A DNA stretch of 64,000 nucleotides from Typhlomys cinereus (taxonomy: Eukaryota; Chordata; Mammalia; Rodentia; Platacanthomyidae): contig JALPQD010000392.1 in assembly GCA_023101885.1 (NCBI GenBank), positions 1,628,570 to 1,692,569 on the forward strand, written 5' to 3'. Below the pieces are notes generated by a model, which searched no databases, was not told where the DNA came from, and saw nothing but the letters and a program-made list of their open reading frames with translations. This document shows, one piece after another, positions 56,841 through 64,000 of the stretch. A program made the translations under genes and the position numbers. Each line of letters begins with the position of its first letter. The stretch's first letter is position 1.

Positions 56841-57135
56841 CTGTGTGTGTGAGTGAGTGTGTGTGTGTGTGTGTGTGCACGCGCGCATGTGCAGACAAAA
56901 GTTAGAGAAGGAAGTGCAGTCTGCTGCTCCATCGCTCTCTGCCGTACTCTCTTGAGACAGGGTCTCTCACTGAACCTGTAGCTAGGTGACAGCCATTCAT
57001 ACCCCTAGATCCTCTTGTCTCTGCCCATCACAGTACTGGAGTTGGGAAAGTGTGAGCAGCCTTGCCTAGCTTTTTTCCTTACCAGGATGTTAGGGATTTG
57101 AACCCAGGTCCCTATGCTTGTGCAGCAAGTGTTCT
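56841..57135 (-). mobile_element. B4-like SINE
   Basis: Plus order: GT block 56841-56880, then the inverted B1-like part (ttgagacagggtctctcact, gaacctgtagctaggtgac, catcacagtactggagttgg) and the inverted head (taccaggatgttagggattt, gaacccaggtccctatgctt, gtgcagcaagtgttcttacc). Confidence 0.72.
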
Positions 57136-57944
57136 TACCCGCAACACTTTTGATCTTGGCATGGTGGTGGTTATCAATGTTATTTCTTAGAAAAGTTCTT
57201 TCACTGGGTCTCCATAAATCTGGGCTCCTTGCTCCCAAAGACTGGGTGAGTAAGCTAGACGTGGGTCCCGCCTGCCTTCCAGCCGGTGTCTTTGTCCTGT
57301 GAAAGGCCTGGGCTGACCCAGCCACCCCTGGCACTGTGATGGCTGAGTGGCAGCTGTGGGTCATGCAGTCGCAAGAGCCCGGCCCTTCACAGACCTTGAT
57401 GCCCCCAATTTATCACCTGGCATGGAGCAGGCTGCCACCTGCGAGGCTTCTTTGCATATTGCGACTGCTAATTAAAGACAAGATTAACTACCCCTGGCAT
57501 CGTGGCACCTCTCCCAGTGCCAGGCTATGGCTGGCTGGGCCTCAGATGGGTGGGGCCACCCCTGCACCTTGGGCTGGTGGCCAGAGATGGCAAAACCCGC
57601 CCAGAACACAAACGCGGAGAAGAAAGCATGAGGCCATCTGGAAAGCTGGGCGCAGCCCAATGCCTCACCAACCATCTGGGGGCGTGAGACCCAACTGAGG
57701 GGTGTCAGGAGAGAGAGGGTGAGATGTGAACCTCATCTTATTCCTGGAAGTGTCCCTGGCACCTTAGAACAGTTGTCGCTGTCAGAGAGAACAGCTGTGA
57801 CCCACTGAGCATGCCAGGCACAAAGGAGGCAGGTGATCAATAATAAATCGTTGAGTGGCGTGATGGATGGATAGTAAGAACGCAGTGGGAGCCCAGAGAT
57901 TTCTATGCAGATCGTAAGAATCGCCACAGCGCAGGCTGTGGGCT
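57136..57944. other. Non-repetitive DNA; possible conserved block
   Basis: At 57410-57500 the stretch aggcttctttgcatattgcg, actgctaattaaagacaaga, ttaactacccctggcatcg is repeat-poor and contains a homeodomain-like TAATTA. No gene supported. Confidence 0.3.
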
Positions 57945-58115
57945 GAGCACCGTGCTATGTATTCATCCACCGTCACATGCAATAACTTACTGCTCTAGAC
58001 CCACGTGATGAATTCTCACACGATGCCCAGGAACGATGCCACCGTGGGCATTTCACAGAGGCGGACCTCAGCACAGAGAGGTTGAGGGACCCACCGTGGG
58101 CACACAGCTCAAAGT
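57945..58115 (-). repeat. MIR-like relic
   Basis: Plus words gagcaccgtgctatgtattc, tttcacagaggcggacctca, gcacagagaggttgaggga and acccaccgtgggcacacagc match the inverted MIR core. Confidence 0.6.
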
Positions 58116-58369
58116 ATCAAGGAGACAAGGACTTGGGAAATCTCGTGGGATTATCCTGGTATTCTAGAAAAAAGGAGTCTGTTTTTTTTCTCTTCCCTGA
58201 AATCTTAGGGTTTCATACACAAGTGGGGGCCTTCCACTGCAGGGAGATGGTGGGGGATTGGAGAATAAGTAGTCCCCGATTTGTAACAGTTCCACTTCTA
58301 ATTTTCTGACTTGACTGCGATTCACAAGTGATACTCATCTGACAGAAATCATATTTTATATTTAGAATT

Positions 58370-58469
58370 TTTGTGAGCATGTGTTAAGTGCCTGCATGTA
58401 TCATATGTGTTCAGGTATGTACACGTGTTGAGGCCAGAGCTTGCTCTATGGCTTTCCACCTTACTTTTT
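58370..58469 (-). mobile_element. B4-like SINE, piece 1 of 3 (nested host)
   Basis: Plus shows gtgagcatgtgttaagtgcc, ttcaggtatgtacacgtgtt, gaggccagagcttgctctat. It is cut at ttccaccttacttttt (58454-58469) by the SINE at 58470. Confidence 0.62.
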
Positions 58470-58751
58470 TATTTATTTGTATTTGTGTGTGTGTGTGTGT
58501 ATGTGTGTGTGTGTCCAAAAGAGCATTTGAGTTTGCATGCCTTTGGAAGCCCAAAGGTGACATTAAGAATCATCCTGGATTGTTCTACCTCCTTATTGCT
58601 TGCTCTGGGAATCCCATACTCTGCCTTCCAGGGCTGGAATATAGGCTGCTACCATATCCACCTGGCATTTTGACATGACATCTAGGAATACAAACTCAGG
58701 TCCTTTGACTTGCAAGACAAAGACTTTAACCCCTGAGCCATGTCCCCAGCC
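58470..58751 (-). mobile_element. Older composite SINE, inserted into B4-like host
   Basis: Plus order: T-rich start, short GT block (58484-58514), gagcatttgagtttgcatgc, tttggaagcccaaaggtgac, attaagaatcatcctggatt, cttattgcttgctctggg, ctgccttccagggctgg, ggcattttgacatgacatc and the inverted head (acccctgagccatgtcccca). A perfect 16-bp duplication (ttccaccttacttttt) flanks it at 58454-58469 and 58752-58767. Confidence 0.9.
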
Positions 58752-58913
58752 TTCCACCTTACTTTTTGAGACATGGTCTCTCAATAAACCTGGAACTTGC
58801 TATTATAGCTACATTGACTGGCCGATCAGCCCCTTCCCCTTCCCCACCCAGAATTCTTATGTCTGTTCCTCCCAGAGCTGAGGTTACATGTACACGTCCC
58901 ACATGCAACTTTT
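58752..58913 (-). mobile_element. B4-like SINE, piece 2 of 3
   Basis: Resumes with the duplicated target then ttgagacatggtctctcaat, aaacctggaacttgctatta (inverted B1-like part) and tgactggccgatcagcccc. It is cut again at cccacatgcaactttt (58898-58913) by the young SINE. Confidence 0.66.
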
Positions 58914-59199
58914 TTTTATTATTATTATTATTTATTCAACTGTGTGTATGTGCGCGCGCGTGTCTGTGTGTGTGTGTACGTGTGTGTCTGTGTATGTGTA
59001 GAACCACGGACGAATTCGGGAACCACCATGGACGCCTCCACCTCCTTTTGCCTCGGGATTCACAGGCTCCGCCCTACCAGGACCAGAAGCGCAGGCCGCC
59101 CCCGCTTCCGTCTGGCGTCTATACGTGGGATCTGGGATCCGAACTCGGGACCTTCCGCCTCCAAGGCGGAGGCTTAACCCCTGAGCCACCTCTCCAGCC
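58914..59199 (-). mobile_element. Young composite tRNA-headed SINE, copy C
   Basis: Same layout as copies A and B: T-rich plus-strand start with ATT repeats, GT-rich block (58939-58999), ggacgaattcgggaaccacc, cgggattcacaggctccgcc, gaccagaagcgcaggccgcc, ccgcttccgtctggcgtcta, cggaggcttaacccctgagc. A perfect 16-bp duplication (cccacatgcaactttt, 58898-58913 and 59200-59215) flanks it. The 182-codon plus frame over it is not a gene. Confidence 0.93.
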
Positions 59200-59295
59200 C
59201 CCACATGCAACTTTTGTACAGGTGCTGGGGATCCAAGATCTTCATGTTTGCACAGCAAACACTTCACTCACAGAGCCAAATTTGCAGCCCTCACG
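59200..59295 (-). mobile_element. B4-like SINE, piece 3 of 3
   Basis: Resumes with the repeated 16-bp target, then tacaggtgctggggatccaa, gcacagcaaacacttcactc and cagagccaaatttgcagccc (inverted head end). Confidence 0.64.
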
Positions 59296-60111
59296 CTGGA
59301 TTCTGGTTTGCTAGCAAGTTAGCCGTACATAGTACAGTCTCTTCTTTCCCTCGGGGTCACGGCCAGAGTTCCTCTCAGCTTTACCATCCCTGGGAACACA
59401 GTTTGTGGGCTCCAAGGCACAGTGTCCGGTGAATTACCTGGACTATCCCACATTGTGTTCTAAAATGCATGTTGTGGGAGATGAAGTTTCAACAGCAGAC
59501 TCATGGACGTGTTCCTAGTCCATGGAGGAAAGCCATGCTGAGCTCTCCTGTTCAATAGCTCAGGTGCCTTTTGACTTCCAGTATTTTCCAGTTACAATGC
59601 ACTTCTCCGGTCCTGGCCACATTGTAAGTGGAGAGACATCTGGAGTCAAAATAATGACTGATGGATACTGAGCCCTTACCCTGTGCTGAGCCTCATGCTT
59701 GGTTGTATTTTCCCCTTAGAGGTCTAGCCTGCAGGCTTGGTGGAGACTTGCCTAGTGTGTTGATAGCTTGGCTCTGGAGTCCCTCTATAGGTGACACAGC
59801 TGGCCCCCTGTGAGCCTCCACGATAGAGCTAAGGCAAGAACGCAAGAGCGTCGAGAGCTTATCCGTTCCTCTGCCCGCTGCAGGTGGCCCCTGTGCCTCT
59901 GCGCCTCATCTGTGAAACAGCAAAGTTGTCCCCTCACTAAGGAATCAGAGCCCGATCAACCCCCAAGTCTGTGGCCGTCACCACCCCTCCCCAGTGTCAC
60001 TCCGTCCTGACTCCTGCAGCTCAGGTAGGTGCCACCTGCTCCTGAACTCCACACAGAGGGCTGGGCAGTAGGCACGTGTGTTCTTTTGTGTCTGGCTCCT
60101 TTTGGTCGACA
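59296..60111. other. Non-repetitive DNA, no gene seen
   Basis: Single-copy-like sequence with no recognised repeat or gene. Confidence 0.36.
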
Positions 60112-60124
60112 ATATGTTCTCCTT

Positions 60125-60415
60125 TTTTTATTTTTTTTATTTATTCAATTGTGCGTGCGTGTGTGTGTATATGTATGTGTGTATGTAGAACCACGGGAGA
60201 ATTCGAGAACCACCATGGACGCCTCCACCTCCTCCTTGTTTACTCTGCCCGGGGATTCACAGGCTCCGCCCTACCAGGACCAGAAACGCAGGCCACCCCC
60301 CCCCCCGCCCCCGCTTCCGCCCGGCGTCTATACGTGGGGTCTAGGATCCAAACTCAGGACCGGATTCTGCCTGCAAGACAGAGGCTTAACCCCTGAGCCA
60401 CCTCTCCAGCCCTTC
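60125..60415 (-). mobile_element. Young composite tRNA-headed SINE, copy D
   Basis: Plus order: TTTATTTATT start, GT block (60151-60186), gggagaattcgagaaccacc, cggggattcacaggctccgc, gaccagaaacgcaggccacc, a C-run (60295-60306), cgcttccgcccggcgtctat, atccaaactcaggaccgg, and the inverted head ending acctctccagcc. A 13-bp duplication (atatgttctcctt, 60112-60124 and 60416-60428) flanks it. A 3-base insertion around the C-run and an extra gattc near 60363 distinguish it. Confidence 0.92.
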
Positions 60416-61611
60416 ATATGTTCTCCTTGTACGTGACTGGATTTGATTCTTGAGTGAAGAATTCTACTTTGGCCAATCCATTCTTATGTGAGTTGTTTCC
60501 GCAGAGTCGCTGTGACTGTTCTAGAATGTGTGCTGGTGACGGTGCACATAGCCCCTTTTTGAGTGCATGCCCGGGGGTCAGATGACTGAGTCCTCTCCAC
60601 TTAGCATCCAACATTGGGCCTCAGAGGAGCCACTTGGCTCACAGATAATGCAGCACCTTGCATGGGGCTCCTGGCTGCCCATGGTCACTAAGATCTACAA
60701 TTTCTTACTCTTCCCTAATGAGTCTGTGACCTCCACGTGAGGATCCTGGGATGGAGCAGCGTGGATATTTGCAGCAAGATCCCACAGGCGTGGGAGCCCA
60801 GCTGCACATAGCAGGCCTCCTGCAAATGATTGAAGGCTCTGGGCAGCAGGGATGCTTGAAGGAAGATTAAGAAATCAGAGCCTGCTCTCTTCTGCAATGA
60901 CTCAGCAGAAAAAGCAGAAAAGAGAAAAGCAGGCTGGACCATAAGAGGCTGGAAACGGGTTGGGGGGGGGAGTGGCCAGCCACAAAAGAAAGATGGAATG
61001 TGGGCATGGGAGGGGCAGAATCCTGAGAGTTTAGTGGTTAGGGTGCCTTTAACTCTGAAAGGACAGATAATTCATGTTGAGTAAAACACATAGTATGAAT
61101 TATGAGGACTGTCATCTTGCTGTGTTTTGCCAGCTTTTAGTTCAACACTAGTTTCCAGCCTCTCCAAAGTGGCAGATAGGTTGCCTGAGTGATCTAACAG
61201 ACAACTGGTCTACCCCCCCTACGGAATCATCTTCTCCAGGATGCGGTTAAAGAAGTACAGTATTCCAAGCTCCAGGGATGAGTCTGATGCCCAGCCAGGT
61301 CTAGAAATGTCTTTTAAAAGCTCACTTTGAGTCCCTTGAAAAGAGACTTGGTCGCCCCAGCTGTTACTTGCTGCCTTTCCTGCAGGTTTCTGAAGCTCCC
61401 TGTATCCTAAGTTTGCCCTGTATCAGCACGATGATTTACCACGCACCCACTGACTTAACTCAGCAGCCACCATCCAGCCAGACTCCTCTTTCCAGGGCTA
61501 AGTCACTCTGCTTCACTTCCACCTCCCTCTGCTGTCCACTACACTCTGACTTGGGCTCACTTGAAGAGTAACCTCTGTATGCAGTTAAGCTCAGGTTAGA
61601 AATGTGACCTG
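60416..61611. other. Non-repetitive DNA, no gene seen
   Basis: Single-copy-like, with a G run at 60960-60970. A weak L2-like phrase near 61390-61560. No gene supported. Confidence 0.35.
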
Positions 61612-61985
61612 CCGTTGCAGTTACTCTTCATGTTCCTGAGAGATATTACTCAAACACAGCTTAAGGGAGAAAGGAGGGTTTATTTGGCTTTTAGTTCCAG
61701 AGGGGATATAGTCCATTTTAAGGCAAAAAAGGCATGGCGGGTGGCAGAAGCTGGAGGCAACTGAGGTCACGCCCGTCATCGTGGAGGATGAGATAACAGG
61801 CGTCAGCTGCAAGAGCAGACTGCTAGAGGAAGCAGGCTACCCAGCCTCAAGCCCACCCCCTGTGATGTGCCTTCCTTCCACAAGGCTCCACCTTCTAAAG
61901 TTGCCACAACTCTTCCAAACATTAACATCAGCTAAGGATGCAAACACATGAGCCTGTAGAAGACAATTCACGTTCAGACCAAGCC
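61612..61985 (-). mobile_element. hAT-Charlie-like element, nearly full length
   Basis: Plus order is that of rodent Charlie-derived elements read inverted: ttgcagttactcttcatgtt, aggagggtttatttggcttt, tagttccagaggggatatag, catggcgggtggcagaagc, cccaccccctgtgatgtgcc, tccacaaggctccaccttct, acaactcttccaaacatta, and aaacacatgagcctgtagaa near its end. Non-coding. Confidence 0.74.
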
Positions 61986-62919
61986 TTTGTTTCCTCACCT
62001 GGAGAATGTAGATCACCAAACTGTCTTGGTGCTCAGAAAAGCCAGAGTCAGACCCTGGGTGTGATCTATTGGGTGCCTGCTGCATCATCTTGTCCCCCTT
62101 AGTCTGTCCCCACACAGCTCCCAGAGGGGTCCTTATAGAAATCAGATCTCCCCTAGATTTTTCAGGCACTCAAGAGTGAGGGACCCAGGGCAACTTCATA
62201 GCTGCTTCAGGCCCAAACCATAGAGGGAATTTACATTTATGTTTCATTCTGCCAACAGCTCAGATCTATGCAGATGGTAAAGCTGTGTTCATTTTCAAAA
62301 TGAGGAAACTGAGGCACAAACATTAGCGATGAAAATGCACCCAGCATGTGAGACTTCAGACACCAAAACCCATGGTTTTTCCTTTGCCTCACTTTGTTCC
62401 CTGAGTCTTTGGCCAAGATGGAAAATTGTAGACATCATATCCTGCCACCTTCGGGCTGCAAAATGCCTATGAGTGGGATTGCCTGGCCCAGCTAGTGACC
62501 ACCTTGTCACATCCCCAGGGCTTTAGAACATGCTGCACTAAGGATTCCTAGGTGCTGGTGCTCTGTGAACAGGGATGAAGCATCAGCTCACAGTTCTGCA
62601 GGATAAAGCAAGACACCAATGCATCCTAGAAGCACAAGCCTGTGGCTGATACTGTCATAGCATCACTTCCTCCAGGAAGCTGGTGTGAGAGGAGCTAAGA
62701 GCCTGCAGGTTAAAGGGCAGCTGGAGGAGCAGAGGGCAGCTGCTTGGCCCTTGACTGTGCAGACGCTGTACCCAGGGTTGACTCAGGCCCTTGAAAGATC
62801 TTTCTGGGTGCACACAAGGGCATGTCTTACATGATTTAGGAGCTCTTCAACCCAGCGTCTGCCATTCATCTTCCCACCAAGCCCTAATGCAGAGATTTTG
62901 GTAACCTAAAAATCACGAA
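61986..62919. other. Non-repetitive DNA with a MIR-like relic
   Basis: Around 62240-62340 the words cattttcaaaatgaggaaac and tgaggcacaaacattagcg fit an inverted MIR core. No gene is seen elsewhere. Confidence 0.38.
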
Positions 62920-63050
62920 AAGCAAGGTGGTTCAGCAGGCAAAAGCTCCTAAGTGCAAACCTGGTGATCGAGAGTCTGCATGGTAGAAGGAGGGAACCGA
63001 CTTGCAAAGGTTGTCTTCTGACTTTGTGTGGTGCATGTGCAATTGCTCTC

Positions 63051-63101
<51 letters not shown>
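62920..63101 (+). mobile_element. B2/B3-like SINE with (GATA)n tail
   Basis: The head agcaaggtggttcagcaggc and gtgatcgagagtctgcatgg is followed by ttgtcttctgactttgtgtg and gtgcatgtgcaattgctctc, then a pure GATA array at 63051-63101 in place of the usual CA tail. Confidence 0.65.
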
Positions 63102-63102
<1 letters not shown>

Positions 63103-63194
63103 AAATTTTAAGCCACAAAGTGATCAAAATAACCAAATTTAAACATGAGTGCCTTGAGGCTCATCCAGTCACCTGACCCTTGCCCTTGGGTATT

Positions 63195-63385
63195 AGGAGA
63201 GCTGGACTCAATCCCAACTCCTCCTTGGTCTGAGTGAAACCCACTGCTGTCCCACCATCTCCTTGATTCTGAGTTGCACCATCTGCAAAATGGAGGTACC
63301 AGCTCAGACTTCGTGAGTTACTAAAGAATATGAGATAATGTATGAAGAGCACGTGACAGTGCTTGGGGCATGGCCTCCGCTCAGG
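63195..63385 (+). repeat. MIR-like relic
   Basis: The words caccatctgcaaaatggagg, taccagctcagacttcgtga, gttactaaagaatatgagat, gaagagcacgtgacagtgct match the MIR 3' half (catctgtaaaatgggg ... tgagg attaaatgag ... cagtgcctggc). Confidence 0.66.
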
Positions 63386-63399
63386 AAACAGTACCGCGC

Positions 63400-63530
63400 C
63401 ATCCTTCCTTCCTTCATTCAACTACTCCTTCATGCTTTCTTTCCGTGCATGTGTTAGTTACGCACCACTTGAGTGCCAGGTGCATAACTGCCATCAGTAG
63501 GCACTGGAGCTGTGAGACACGACCCGGTCA
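63400..63530 (-). repeat. L2-like relic
   Basis: Plus words ccttccttccttcattcaac, tagttacgcaccacttgagt, ccaggtgcataactgccatc follow the inverted L2 end. Confidence 0.45.
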
Positions 63531-64000
63531 GGGGAGGCAGAGGTGACTAGAAGGGGCTGTCCAGAGGAGGCGATGCTTAAACTGCGTTCTAGAGACTTCC
63601 TAGAAGTCAGCACATAGAGGGGAGTCAGTATTGCAGACATGTGGCCGTCTCCACAACCCGCGCATTCCTGGGCCACAAGCTCCTTAAAGACAGAGCAATG
63701 TATAAGAAAGCACGCACAAAACTCGTGTGCATGAACTTGCCTGCACACTATCCTCAAACGCAAGTATACATACTCCCTCTTCATTGCATCTCTCTAAGCC
63801 TGGGCCGATTCAGTATTCACATAGTGGATGTACAGTGGATATTTGTCAGATTCAGCTACAGGAGAGCAGCCAAGGTTTTGAAGTACAGGAGAAGTCCATC
63901 ATTTGTAGGAAATCTGCATCAACCGTGTCCTCAGGAATGACTCTGTGCTGGCGCCTGGGGACATTTCGATAGGTCTGTGCCCGACTTCTCAAAATGCTAC
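63531..64000. other. Non-repetitive DNA to window end, no gene seen
   Basis: Single-copy-like. The 96- and 99-codon opposing frames at 63494-63940 have no recognised domain. Confidence 0.35.

Noticed and set aside
58766..59314. 182-codon plus frame
   Set aside because: It crosses a B4-like SINE and the young composite SINE in antisense. Its peptide recurs at other copies of the SINE.

Overview
The window looks like a stretch of non-coding nuclear DNA from a rodent. The evidence is the repeat content: B1/ID-type dimers (B4-like), B2/B3-like SINEs, rodent-type LINE-1 (L1) 3' ends, hAT-Charlie-like and MaLR-type LTR relics, old MIR/L2 fragments and many long (CA)n/(GT)n arrays. It is not typical of mouse or rat, because the dominant young SINE is a tRNA-headed composite I do not know from murids. 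Its ID-like head joined to an unrelated right half resembles the dimeric SINE described from pocket mice, kangaroo rats and pocket gophers (Geomyoidea). That lineage guess is an inference and is only tentative.

I found no protein-coding gene, exon set, rRNA or tRNA gene that I can support. The long open frames fall in microsatellites, in SINE consensus sequence, or in non-repetitive DNA without recognisable protein features. The only clear protein similarity is the C-terminal end of L1 ORF2 (minus strand, about 28899-29131), in a 5'-truncated L1, plus an older ORF2 relic at about 320-665.

Layout. 0-10 kb: ancient L1, LTR and B1-ID relics, the first copy of a recurring ~430-bp family ('family X'), non-repetitive GC-moderate DNA, and a 664-bp L1 inserted in a B4-like SINE with an 11-bp target duplication. 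10-22 kb: mostly non-repetitive DNA with L2-like pieces, several family X or Charlie-like relics and CA arrays. 22-36 kb: dense retroposons, including a young SINE with a perfect 13-bp duplication, an L1 inside an older SINE of the same broad family, MER5-like and MLT1-like relics, and a young SINE inside an LTR. 36-50 kb: a large tetranucleotide array, MIR relics, a nearly complete MaLR LTR, two family X copies, and an LTR split by a SINE. 50-64 kb: another family X copy, 14-bp and 44-bp minisatellites, a B4-like element split by two separate SINE insertions, a further young SINE at 60 kb, and a Charlie-like relic.

The strongest observations are historical. Target-site duplications can be read directly for seven insertions, and several nest so that their relative ages can be ordered. 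I see no convincing novel biological system. The best leads are the composite SINE family with recently inserted copies, the multi-copy family X, and a few low-repeat AT-rich segments that may be conserved regulatory DNA.
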